In this document: positions 46,261-56,760 of the stretch, one piece after another | Layout: each line of letters starts with the position of its first letter | Position numbering within the stretch: position 1 is the stretch's first letter | Assembly (NCBI GenBank): GCA_028622995.1 | Contig: JAJQJQ010000035.1 | Span: 2,646,289 to 2,710,288, forward strand | Reading direction: 5' to 3' | DNA length: 64,000 nucleotides | DNA from: Panagrolaimus kolymaensis | Lineage: Eukaryota > Nematoda > Chromadorea > Rhabditida > Panagrolaimidae | Position numbers and translations under genes: made by a program | Notes under the pieces: model-generated | The model's database searches: none | What the model was told of the DNA's origin: nothing | Seen by the model: only the letters and a program-made list of their open reading frames with translations

Positions 46261-46422
46261 ATTTTCACTTTCTGTTTTCAGATTTGACAAGGAATTGTAT
46301 CCATTAATGGTGTGAAAAGGCCTGTAACATGAAACTCAGCCGCTGAAGAGCGTTACAGATGCCACCATTTCATCCAAGTGTCCGGCTGAGTCGTTTCTTG
46401 TTTTTAACGGCGAAACACTTGG

Positions 46423-46657
46423 TCATTTTTTATTTGTATTATTGTTTGTTGATTTTAATAAATGTTAGTAAGATTGTTTGTTTTCCGTTCATTTTCGTAG
46501 TAAATGAGGATTATATTATGTTATAAACATACAAGCTTTTGCAATTGTAATAAGAAGATAAGAAGAAAGCTAAAACATCAGTTTGTTTGTTCTTTGCTTT
46601 AACATTTTTTCAACCATTTAAATATTGAATTTCAAACAAGGTTATTTCTCCAGTTTT
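46423..46657. other. AT-rich filler inside the inverted-repeat segment
   Basis: No recognisable feature before similarity to 4.9-5.0 kb begins. Confidence 0.4.
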
Positions 46658-47230
46658 GAGGATTGATGTTAAGATTCAAAACCAATAGTAAAATTGCGAT
46701 GTTCATCCACTGTTGAGGTTTATGTCACATGTTAAAATTAAAAAACGCTAATATCAGAAAAAGATACATACAAGTCTTTGAAGTTCAATTTCGGATTAAT
46801 TTTGAAGGTCTTTAATACTACAAACATAAATAATAAATTCTTTTCTAACATTATCAAATTTGCAGCTCATGGTTTTTTCATCGAGTGCAAGAAGATTGGC
46901 TCGGCTATTTTTTAGCTATAGCTCGACCTTTTCTTTGGATAAGAGATTCCTCTGATCCATCACTATTGTATTTTACAATTAAATTGCAAAGAGCAACATC
47001 AAGGCCTAAATACACAATTTATTTATTTAGGTCTAAAAAAAGAAAAAGAATTTTCGATCTTTCCTTCTTCAGCAACTGGTGTAGCAACTAAAATATGCAA
47101 ATTCCCATTTTTGAAGTGTTCAAGCATATTTTATTCAATAGCAGTTTGACCAAATCGACATGAAGCTTGATTTGCGGAAGCAATAAAACGAACTTTTTTA
47201 TGCCAAAAGTGGAGATAATTTTTTGTTGTT
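46658..47230 (-). pseudogene. Dicer/RIG-I-type helicase fragment, inverted copy
   Basis: Minus-strand reading from about 47220 down: VRFIASANQAS, CRFGQTAIE, a TAA where the other copy has CAA, NMLEHFKNGNLHILVATPVAEEG, an intron near 46990-47050, then a block reading NLIVKYNSDGSEESL (46930-46985) and a motif VI region with a changed Arg. It is the mirror of 4490-5000, which differs by a frameshift at another site. The RNase H1 part that follows the left copy is not present here: similarity ends at the NLNINP segment (about 46670). Confidence 0.7.
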
Positions 47231-47558
47231 GACTAAGATACCTTTCGAGATTAGCTCCAACGCGACGCATGTCACATGAGATTTGAGAAATGAGGATACT
47301 AACGATATATTTTATAACATAATAAAATGGCGATAATACCAAAAATCTGAGAAAGTTTTTATGGAGATACATTTGGTTTATTAATTTTCCATGGTTAAAA
47401 CCAAAGATTATTCTTTTGAAATGTTGTTCACCTTACTTTCTTTTATGCTTCTAACGTATATCAGTTTAAAGAAATTCTATAAAAAAATATTTTCTCTCTC
47501 TCTCTCTCTCTCAATAATAAGCAATTTTGTTTTGTTATACTGGATATTGGTTTATCAA

Positions 47559-47663
47559 ATTAGACACTTGATAGTGAGCCCTCTAACCACGTCAAGGTTT
47601 CCAGCTTCTAGAGGGTTTGGTTTTTTAAACAGGGAACAATGCTTGCGCAAAACAAACCCCTAA
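47559..47663 (-). repeat. Inverted copy of the minisatellite-element border
   Basis: Reverse complement of about 4290-4422: the ACCCTCTAGAAGCTGGAAACC core, GTGGTTAGAGGGCT and a TATCAA...TTGATA hairpin are shared. A CCCTCTA/TAGAGGG stem brackets the core. It joins the helicase fragment on one side to a different minisatellite on the other, just as at 4.3 kb. Confidence 0.8.
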
Positions 47664-48160
47664 TGGATCGGATTAGTTCATAATCAAACATCCTCCGACC
47701 CATCGAGATCGGATTAGCTCATAATCAAGCATCCTCCAACCTGAAAGAAAAGTTAGTAAATTTTTAGTTTGGATTAGCTCATAATCAAGCATCCTCCACA
47801 CCAAAAGAAAAGTTAGTAAATTTTTAGTGTGGACTAGCTCATAATCAAGCATCCTCCACACCAAAAGAAAAGTTAGTAAATTTTTAGTTTGGATTAGCTC
47901 ATAATCAAGCATCCTCCACACCAAAAGAAAAGTTAGTAAATTTTTAGTGTGGACTAGCTCATAATCAAGCATCCTCCACACCAAAAGAAAAGTTAGTAAA
48001 TTTTTAGTGTGGACTAGCTCATAATCAAGCATCCTCCACACCAAAAGAAAAAAAGATGGCGAATGTTTTTTTTGTGTTTTTTGTTTGGTTTAAGGTCCAC
48101 ACCTTTGGTTTACGGTCCACACCGAAAGAAAAAAAACTTACATTCATAATCAAACATCTT
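47664..48160. repeat. 60-bp minisatellite array
   Basis: About six tandem 60-bp units with the core TAGCTCATAATCAAGCATCC followed by ACACCAAAAGAAAAGTTAGTAAATTTT, between about 47671 and 48050; two sub-variants (TTTGGATTAGC and GTGTGGACTAGC) alternate. Because 60 is a multiple of three, a spurious 123-codon frame runs through it on the minus strand. Degenerate sequence with GGTCCACACC repeats follows to about 48125. Confidence 0.9.
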
Positions 48161-48232
48161 CATCCATCTTAGGCAGCATACACGAGTTGGGAGGGATTTA
48201 GGGTGGTCGAATGTCATCACTTCGAATATTCA

Positions 48233-48554
48233 TGTTATCAAAAAAATTAGAATTACATATTTTAGATTTTACCAAACCTGTAAAAGGCAAAACTTTAAAG
48301 CTCAGCGAGATTCTATAATAATCGCAAAACAAAAACAAAAAATTTAGCAAATTTGTTATTCGATGACAATAATTATCCGAAAATGATGACATTTGACTAT
48401 CATATTTTCGAATTATTATTGTCATCGAATAACAAATTTGCTAAATTTTTTGTTTTTGTTTTATAATTATTATAGGTCTCGTTGGGCTTTAAAGCTTCAC
48501 CTTTTACAGTTTTGGTAAAAATCTCAAATCTGTAATTCAACTTTTTTGATGACA
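48233..48554. repeat. 322-bp foldback palindrome
   Basis: Arms converge on about 48393: TGTTATCAAAAAAATT...ACC near the left end pairs with AACTTTTTTGATGACA at the right, and the inner 70 bp (CAAAACAAAAACAAAAAATTTAGC / AACAAATTTGCTAAATTTT) are almost perfect complements around a short loop. No coding content. MITE-like. Confidence 0.8.
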
Positions 48555-49177
48555 CAAATTTTCGTCATAATGACATTCTAAAAAAGGGAGGAAAAAAAGG
48601 GAAGGGAAGGTCGTTCAAAAGCAATCAAAAATAAGTTTTTTTTTCGATCGATGCTTCGAAGTTGACTCTCGCGTTCGAAGTTGACTCTCGCGTTCGAAGT
48701 TTCGAACTCTAAATGCCAAAATCATTGATTGCTTTGATTTTTTTTTTGCTCAAAAAAATGATACGATCTCTAATAATTTTGTTTTATGATGTTTCAATTT
48801 TTGTGTGTTAAAAATTAGCGAACACTTGTTGAAACAACGATTTCTAAGTCTTTAGTTTGGGATAAAATAAAAATAAGAGGAACTTTTATAAGATGTATCA
48901 AAGGTAAAGCAATTGCTTTCAAAAAATTAATGGGATGATTTTTCCAAGATCTTTCATAATTGCAAATGATGACTAAAGTTGCAAATAATTTCCACACGCA
49001 AATCGTACCAATCAATTTTTAATTTGTTTAATTATGACTCGGTTATTAAAAGTTTTAAGTTTCAAAAGAAACGATCAAAATTGAAATACCTAATTTTATG
49101 CATGTTTTCTGTGTATGTTAAAGGTTTAGTTGGAGGCAGACAACATAGAAACAAAAAAATAATACAAATAAAGAACA
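48555..49177. other. AT-rich, with an 18-bp tandem repeat
   Basis: GTTGACTCTCGCGTTCGAA is repeated in tandem at about 48660-48700. The minus frame 48815-49015 (66 codons) has some coding character but I do not recognise it. Confidence 0.4.
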
Positions 49178-49429
49178 ACCAAGTGTTTCGCCGTTAAGAA
49201 ACGACTCAGCCGGACACTTGGATGAAAAGGTGGCATCTGTAACGCTCTTCAGCGGCTGAGTTTCATGTTACAGATACGTTGCTTCAGGCGTTTCCATCAT
49301 GAAATGCGTTTACCGTTAGTTATGGATTGATGTTATAAGTTGATAGATTTTAGTTCAAAATTGTCAAAAATAAAGCCATTTCATGTTTATTGAGATGACA
49401 AAAGTAAAATATTGCTTAAAGACAAATTT

Positions 49430-51270
49430 GGAGTATCCTTGACTATAAACTGAACTTCTTTTGGCCAAAACAGATACCATTTTCCTCATCAAAGAACAAA
49501 TTTGCTTTAGGAAGAATCATTTCAATACCAAAAAATTTGATTGTACAACAACGCTATCTAGCCAGAAGAAGCTACCATTAGCATTTGGTCGAATAGAATC
49601 AAGAAGATCTGATGTTTCAGTACGTTCTTGACAATTTATACATAAAAGTTTGCCATCAGAGAGAAGTTGAGCAGCCGTCGTTTTACCACATCCAATTTTA
49701 CCAACCATTGAAATAGGCTCATTGCAACGCCAAGCTTCGCAGGAAAGGACGAGCATACGTCGCATACCAAACGTTGAAACAATGTGAAAGGTCCCTTCAG
49801 TAAGTTGTTTTCCATCAAATCAGGCAAATAAGTTGCAAACAATTTAACTTTAAGAATATTTTCAAGAGCTCGAACAACTTCTTCCACATCATTAGAATTT
49901 CGACATCGAGAGACAAGAAGAAGGTAACCTTGATCAGCTAGTACTTGCTACCAATCACCACACACACTCTTTGCAAGACGATTAGGCCAACGGAAAAGAT
50001 CACTAAAGCAAAAAGTTAAAGAATGAGAAAGGCTTACCTTAACGTCATAAAACTATCAGAAGCATTAAATAATCCAGCGTTTGAACAGCAATGTTTAAGT
50101 TCAGTTCAAGCTTCAATCAAAGCAACATCGGGCTATTAGCAATTCCACATCTTGCGTAAACAATTTGAGTAATTTCTTCAAAAGGTGGATGATCAAATCG
50201 AAGAATGGTAAAACGATGTAAAAAGCACGTGAGTCTTTTACGACCAGCGTAAGTGCCAACAGGATTTTGTGGAGCAAAAAGACGAAATCGAAGATGAGCT
50301 TTAACAACAAGATTTCGTTCAGCAACAAACAGTTCACGATTATCGTCTAATAGCTAAAAACACAATAACAATAAATAATAGTAATAATAATAAACTTACT
50401 CTATTAAGAGCTTCAAGAACTTTTACCGGAGCAAGATTCAATTCATCAAGAATAACCCAATGACCTTGTCGAACAGCATGAAAGAGAACACCTTCCACAA
50501 AAGTAAATTTTCCGTTTTCATCAGGTGCATAGCAGCCAAAGTATTCTTGAACATCAGTAAGTTCATGATGATTGTTGATACGATGTACAATAGTTCCAGC
50601 TACAAAAGCAAGATCCATAATCATCGATGTTTTATCTGAAAATAAGATGATTTTTATTTCTTTGAATTATGTTAAATAATTTCAAACGTACCAGCCGATG
50701 TTTCATCTTCAAGTAAAATTGGAAATCTTCCACAAGCTACTGCTCTTGACAATCTTCCCAAATTTTGTCTAATTGATTCGGTGTAAACATAATGAGGATC
50801 ATTTTTAGGAGAGTTATAACCACGTTCAATATAAGAGCCTTCAACCAAGCTAAAAGAAACTTTGATGAAAATTTAGAAGAAAGAAAACAACATACTTTTT
50901 TGGCCATCAAGTGGTGCACGCGCAACTCCAGTTGGTACTCCTTCAAAATATTTGGAAGAAAATTTGCTAAATTTAACCGTTGCATCAACATCAAGATCGC
51001 TTCCAATAGCCAAAGATACGTCTTCATAAAGTGAAAGATAAGGATTTCCATAAAGATTATCACCGGTGAAAGATAACGCTCGACAAAGATTCAGTAAACT
51101 AAAAATACAAAAAAAGTTTAAAGCATTGAAAAGGCATATAAATAAGAGTGATAGCTAACAAATAACAAACTAACTTGATAACTGCGAAGAGAGATTCATA
51201 ATCTTTAACATCAGTGGAATAATGAAGAGCACCAAATATGTTGTTAAACGATATATCGACATAATTTGTT
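49430..51270 (-). pseudogene. Midasin (Mdn1) fragment, right arm (two AAA modules)
   Basis: Read on the minus strand, 51270-50135 repeats the left-arm module (INNHHELTDVQEYFGCY, WVILDELNLAP, RKRLTCFLHRFIILRFDHPP). Unlike the left copy it continues into the next midasin segment: DLFRWPNRLAKSV, VLADQGYLLLVSRCRNSNDV, then FGMRRMLVLSCEAWRCNEPI, Walker A GKIGCGKTTAAQLL and INCQERTETSDLL. So the right arm retains a contiguous stretch of the parent gene that was cut out of the left arm, where the C-terminus follows instead. Stops and shifts (about 49950, 49790) and the bad Walker A in the first module indicate a pseudogene. It is followed by the inverted end at 49273. Confidence 0.87.
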
Positions 51271-52220
51271 TCACACGCTCTATCTTCGCCAGCAGTTACA
51301 GCATCAATATCAGGTTTAATTTTTCTCCATGCGATATTATTTGGATTTACATCACGATGGTATTCGAAGATTTTCATTCTTTTTTCAGCTAATAACGCTT
51401 CAGCATTCATTTGATCGATGAGGTAGTTAATATTGTTGCGAAGCCGAAGATTTGCTGATTCAATGTTTGAACCTGTTGGAGGTAAGAAAATCACAAGTTC
51501 AAGAGAACAAAAGAAAACAATAGCATTAAAATGTTCACGACCATCGAGAAAGTCAAGTTTAGCCTAAAACGAAAAAAGAATGAAAATATCAAAAATTAGT
51601 AACAAGTAAGAACATTTTATGTGTAAACGAAATCAAAAAGAAGCCATCAATGGTAAAGTTTTAAATAATAAGATTAAGTAAAACTTACGGTAGGATGTAA
51701 CTAACATTGAAGGCCACGATCACGAAGTAATTTCAAAGTATTACAAAAATTGCAAGCATCACTCATTATGACATTACCAAGTTCATCACCTTGACCATTC
51801 TTAGCATCATGATTCACGCAAGCCATAATTACAGTACGAAGCTACAAAAGGAATAAAGATTTAAAAAAAGGATTACAAACACATACAGTATGAACAAATG
51901 TTTTCTTCTTCAAAGCAGAATAATGAGAAGTAAAGGCGTTGTACACCTCACCTTCAACACATACATTTGAACAATGGCGAAAATTTCTTCGAATTCTTAG
52001 GATGTTGCTTTTCTACATCACGGACATGTTTCTCAATATTTGGAGAAGTCATAGTACATCCATCAATCAGAAGAGCTATCAAACATGTGGCTATAGTCAA
52101 AATTCTTCGTTGTTCCATTGAAAGCATTGGAAGTGTTGAAAATTTGAGTAAATGATCGTCGTTAGTTGAATTCATAGCAGCTGGATAATTAGCCTTTGAA
52201 ATTTGTTGTTTGTTATCTGA
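51270..52220 (-). pseudogene. Unidentified conserved gene fragment, right arm
   Basis: Mirror of 42901-43850 with the same blocks (FLDGREHFNAIV, LRTVIMACVNHDAKNGQGDE, MEQRRILTIATCLIALLIDG) and the same TAG after GLQC. Here the frame extends further upstream: NSTNDDHLLKFSTLPMLS precedes MEQRR. Family unknown. Confidence 0.5.
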
Positions 52221-52905
52221 AAATTAAAAGTTTAATAATAGGGTGAAAAAGGCTCGAATATATTACGCAACAAATGTGTTAAAAAAAATATCCAACAATG
52301 ACGAAGACAAACAAAAAACAGCAGCAATGATTATAAAAAACCTTCAAACTTCAAAAAAGCTCAAAGTTTTTGAAAATTGCTTTGGTTTTTTTTCGCGATG
52401 AGAGGCAGAAGCACACGATTATGTTAATTACAGGATGAGTTCAATCTTGTCTTACCAATTTCATCTTGCAAAAAAATTGATTAAGAGTTTCGATATATTT
52501 TCTTTATTATCCCAAAATAAAACTTTTAACAATTTTTACTATAGGCATTTTTGCAACTTAAAGGTGAGGCTGTGATTCCAAATGAAAACATTATTGATAA
52601 ATTCTTTTCGGCTTAAATCAACTTGATGAATGTTGTCGTAGACCATCAGAGTTATTAAACTTGGAACAACAAAAAATTGAAAAAATCAATAAGCTTAAGC
52701 AGCAAAACTGTATTGATAGGTGGTATCAGTAAATCCCCAATTTTATCGAGAAATTTGTTCTAATTTAAACAAAACAAACATTATTTCCGCTTTTTCTTTG
52801 CTTTCTCCTTTCTAATCCTGACTCAAAAGAAGAAGATTATCTTCAAACAATTTATAAACTCGAAAAAGAGTAAATTAAATTATAGTAAAAACTAAATTCC
52901 CTTAT
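52221..52905. other. Right arm, outer non-coding part
   Basis: Reverse complement of about 42175-42860, with more differences than the inner arm. The segment near 52,540-52,620 is diverged from its left counterpart. Confidence 0.6.
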
Positions 52906-54117
52906 AAGCAGAAAAAAGCGATGGTATGAAAAAAGGGAAACAAGTTCGGAAAGATGCATGCTTTTCTAAGTATTTTATAAAAAACCAAGTGATTTTGTAT
53001 TCCATCTTTTGCATTGAAAGAATATGAGGAGGAGCTGAGCTATAAACAAAGTTGAATATTGAAAACGGCAAAAAATGGAAATCATTTTTTTATACAAAAC
53101 ATTTATCATCCAAACAAGCTAGCTATTTGCGAAGGTTTAAAATTTGCAATTAAAAAGTAAAATTTTCTGTAAAACGATAACCAATAATATTATTTGATTG
53201 TGTTTATGGAATACAAGATTGATGGATCTTTTCTTTGATTAATTTTGATATTAAAAAAATCGGTCGAAGTTGTCAAAGCTTGCACAACTTATAATTTTCC
53301 TTATTCATCTTTCAACACACTTTTTGTATAGTCATCAATAACTACAAAAGTTGGAAGGCGTAATTCGCTATAAAGTGCAAGTATGGAACTAGCTAATGAA
53401 CATAAAGCTACAAGCGTATTAGCTGTTGTATTTGTATGCTTTTTTGTATTTTGGACACCATTCTTTTTTATTAATTTTTAAATGGTTTCTGTGGTGACAA
53501 CTGTGCGCCACCACAATGGGAATCCGCATTATTTTTATGGTTAAGCTATATTTCTAGTATTATCAACCCAATTATTTATACCCATTTAGTTAAAGAACTA
53601 CTGCTATGAGTCTATTAGCTGCAAGTAGTAGAGCAAAAAGTGCGCCAGCAGCCCCATTGATGATGCCGCATATGAATTTACAACTTTGGAATGAAAAAAA
53701 GAAAAGAAATTGAAAGCCCTGATTCTATGGGGAACGGAAGCGGATGATGGAGCACACTAATACATACAGCCTATAAGACAGGCAGTGTTTGTTCATTCAA
53801 AAAAAGACCCTTAGCATTCTCTCAAACTGATGAAAATAGCGCTGTACAAAACAAAAATAAAGCAAATCTTAGCAGTATCTTTTCTTATTCTCCATCTTCT
53901 CCAGCAAAAAGCATGCGTTCATCCCAAATGCATCATATCGTTCAAGAGGTGATGAAGACAAGAAAATTGATGAGCATACATAAACAATGCAAACATCTGA
54001 TTAGGATAATATCAAGCGAAAAAAGGTAAGTTCATCCATCAAAACATATCCAAATAAAAACAAATAATTTATAGTTATCTTGTTAAACTCAAACTTTGCA
54101 ACGTAATTCTACGAGCG
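52906..54117. other. 1.2 kb present only in the right arm
   Basis: The left arm passes directly from the equivalent of 52905 to that of 54118 (at about 42175), so this is an insertion on the right or a deletion on the left. The part from about 53640 has coding character on the plus strand (SQTDENSAVQNKNKANLSS, FSYSPSSPAKSMRSSQMHH) and leads into the GKAHSPKNQHHGSPN relic, so a deletion on the left is favoured. Not recognised. Confidence 0.5.
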
Positions 54118-54480
54118 AAAGTGAAAATGAAGCATCGAACGAAAACAAACGCCTTATTACACAAAATTTCTTAAACCATGGCTACGAAGAGGCTGTTATT
54201 TTCCACGCTTGCTGGAAAAGCACATTCACCAAAGAATCAACATCATGGCTCACCAAATTTGGCATTTATTGTACCTAGCATGCCTCCTTCAATATCATAA
54301 AAATTTAATATTAGTAAGAAAGTGGCAAAAAAATCAAATAATCAGATCAAAAACTGTAACAGAACACCTTTCAAATGCTCCTGAAATTCCAATACGAGTT
54401 GCACATTTACATAAACCAACAAATGAGTTTAAAAAAGATATTTCGATGAAAGATTCTCAAAGTGCGGATTCTCTAATCAC
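54118..54480 (+). pseudogene. Unidentified gene fragment (GKAHSPKNQHHGSPN), right copy
   Basis: Plus-strand reading conserved with the minus strand of 41870-42175: STLAGKAHSPKNQHHGSPNL, AFIVPSMPPS, then NISKKVAKKSNNQIKNCN. Low-complexity Ser/Pro/Asn/His composition suggests a disordered region of a regulatory protein. It lies tail-to-tail with the Rpn2 fragment. Frameshifted, no identifiable domain. Confidence 0.4.
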
Positions 54481-54489
54481 CCCAAATAA

Positions 54490-54955
54490 GTAAATATCAA
54501 AAACCATAGACTTACTTGCTAAAAACAAAACCAACATCGATAACAGAAAATCGCTTGACACCATGATTTGGATCAGCAGCAACTTTAGCAAGAAATCGAC
54601 GAACAACATCAGCTTTACCACTTCCAGCGTAAGCCATAGCAAGCATAAAAAAAAAGTTTGTCGAAGAACAGCATTTGATTTAGCTTCTAAAAGCTCGTTG
54701 ACCCAAGGTTCAACCTCTTCCATTCGACCATAAGCAAGAAGAGAAAGTCCATTTCGAAAGCCTCTTTGAATTTGTCATGAGCCGTGTCACTAATATATTG
54801 AAGCATTTCACGGAATGCAGTATTATCAAGATTGGCAGCCATTACAAGACCCATGGCAGCACCAGCAGCTTCACCAACAATGTCATCATCTTGATAAAGA
54901 GTTTCACGAAGTTACGCATAAATATCTTGATTATGTGTTCCAAGCGCGGCACACC
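54490..54955 (-). pseudogene. Rpn2/PSMD1 fragment, right copy (no LTR insertion)
   Basis: Minus-strand reading: LYQDDDIVGEAAGAAMGLVM, REMLQYISDTAHDKFKEAF, then after a frameshift VNELLEAKSNAVLRQT, AMAYAGSGKADVVRRFLAKV and DPNHGVKRFSVIDVGFVFSK. It corresponds to both halves of the left copy but is continuous across the site where the LTR element sits there. Its upstream end is fused at about 54950 to a Brr2 exon through the shared sequence TTGGTGT. A TAA in the YA.LRE segment and a shift near 54740 mark it as dead. Confidence 0.88.
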
Positions 54956-56760
54956 AAATCAAGTTGATAAGACATATAACGCATACGCGAGCAAACAAAT
55001 TCCATCGTTGGCTAAAAAACAACAAATAAGGTTAAAAATAACATTGTAAAATCGAAATGCTTACCTCAATATAAGAATCATCCATCATTTGAAGATCATC
55101 ATCAATAAAAAGTCGCACAGATTGAACATTCTTTCTTTGTTTCCATCGTCGAGAAATGTTACCCATCGATCAGCAGTCGAAATAATGACAATTCCATGTT
55201 GAAGAAGCTTCAAATCATTCGTCAATTCACCAGTAAGAAATACAAAAGTTTTATTCAAAAGTCGTCCAATTCGAGAATTCCATTCTTGATAAACATTTCG
55301 TGCCACTTCTTCATTCAATGAAACATAAACAACTTTTTGATCAGGATTATTTTCAAAATGTCGAAGCAATGTGAATTCAGCACAAGTAAGTTTTCCACTT
55401 CCATTTGGTGCACCAATAAAAACATTTTCAGTGCTTTCAAAGCAAGTACGAAAGACTTGAGTTTGAAGGGGATTGAAAACGCTGATTCCTTTCTTATCAA
55501 AAATTTGAGCATATTCAGGATTATTGAGAGCTGAGATGGGAAGAGGTTGAAGATCAAGAAGTTCAGTCGGAGGTGGATATTTATCAGGAAGGAGAATATG
55601 ACGGAATGAAATGGAAAGAATATTTTCACTACCTAACCATCGATCAGATACAATACGAACATAATAAAGCAGCGGAAGAGAATCAAACACAGGAACAAAC
55701 ATTTTGATAACATGTTCATCGGAGTTGTATAACGCTAATTCATCGAACATGACAATTTTTGGTTCATTGTAAGAACCCATCGCCATAGCTTGTTGTCCAG
55801 TTTCAGCACTTCTTTTAGCAGCTGCAGCACGTTCTTTCTTGTCGATGGAATCTTGAATGGCATCATCAACTTCAACGTTTTAAGCTCTCTCAGAATTGGA
55901 GACAAATCAGGATCAGCTGCCATTTTTTGTTCGAGCGCTTTCTTTTCGGTTGCTTCAATTTTAGCAAGCTTGGTAAAATAAAGAACCATGAGACGATTTT
56001 GAACAAGAACTTTGACAAGATCGAAACGATCCTTTTCATAAGCATCGAGAATATCGAAGAGTTTGTTTTCACAAAGACGAGGATCAGCTTCATTTTCTAA
56101 GATATCCAAAATCTTTTGCTCCTTCTTTTGAACTTCCACTTCATCGCGATTTTCATCATACTGCTAACTTGACGAGCTATCCATTGAGCATTGATTTCTC
56201 TTGGATGTAGCTTCTGCTTTCGAGCTTTGGTATCTTGCATATCGTCATCTCCAGTTGTTCGTTTAAGCGGTTCTTCCATATCAGCTTCAACACCCATTTC
56301 ATTTTCATCATCCTCTTCTTCAGGAATTTCTGTTTCAAGTTTTCCACGATCATCGTCATCTTCTTCATCTAATCGAACGCCAACTGTTTCTTCAACATCT
56401 TCTTGGTTTTCATAGTCATCTTCGTCCAAAACAAAATCAGAGATCTTCTTACTTAAATTATTAAGTAGAGCGAAGCGATCATCAGCAAGTTTACCAATCA
56501 AAGCTTCAACTTCTCGACGTTTTTCTTTTTCACGAAGATTATCCCTTTTGAGAGAACGAAGAATTTCATCCACAGCACCATGAAGGATTTCACGTGGCTA
56601 AAAAAAGTATCATTAGTTTTCTTATAATCAGACATAGGTAAAAATGATAAGCTTACATGATCTCCAAGAGTGTCTTGCACGAAACCAAGCATTACTTCAA
56701 AAGATTGATAACGTTAATCCTAAAAAAGTAAAGATTTATAATCAAAAGTTGTGTAAAATT
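54950..56760 (-). pseudogene. Brr2 pseudogene, right copy, first helicase cassette excised
   Basis: From 56760 down: N-terminal region as in the left copy, including an acidic segment lost on the left (LDEEDDDDRGKLETEIPEEE), a frameshift near 56160, then ENKLFDILDAYEKDRFDLVK, a shift near 55880, and GSYNEPKIVMFDELA. At about 55735 this joins in frame to LYNSDEHVIKMFVPVFDSLP, which on the left lies 2.68 kb further on; the entire first helicase cassette is missing. The second cassette follows: YPPPTELLDLQPLPISALN, NPLQTQVFRTCFES, Walker A GAPNGSGKLTCAEF (Thr to Leu after GK), FLTGELTNDLKLL and, after a shift, DDLQMMDDSYIE. A last exon with EFVCSRMRYMSYQLD is fused to Rpn2. The left copy keeps cassette 1, the right the start of cassette 2. 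Confidence 0.92.

Larger units (their letters stand above)
46322..49273. mobile_element. 2.95-kb segment bounded by ~100-bp inverted repeats
   Basis: 46322-46422 and 49178-49273 are near-identical inverted copies beginning CTGTAACATGAAACTCAGCC and containing GGCATCTGTAACGCTCTTCA in the complementary sense. Between them lie a reversed helicase fragment, a border hairpin, a 60-bp minisatellite, a foldback repeat and AT-rich filler. No transposase is recognisable and no target duplication is obvious in the flanks. It sits at the centre of the large mirrored structure, between the C-terminal Mdn1 piece on the left and a different Mdn1 piece on the right. It may be a composite transposon or simply the turn of the inverted duplication. 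Confidence 0.55.

Noticed and set aside
47673..48044. 123-codon minus-strand frame of 20-residue repeats
   Set aside because: Produced by the 60-bp minisatellite; no start context, no unique sequence, alternate units come from repeat variants.
37720..56760. Retroposed (processed) copies of Mdn1, Rpn2 and Brr2
   Set aside because: Introns are retained at the expected places, so the copies arose from DNA and not from mRNA.
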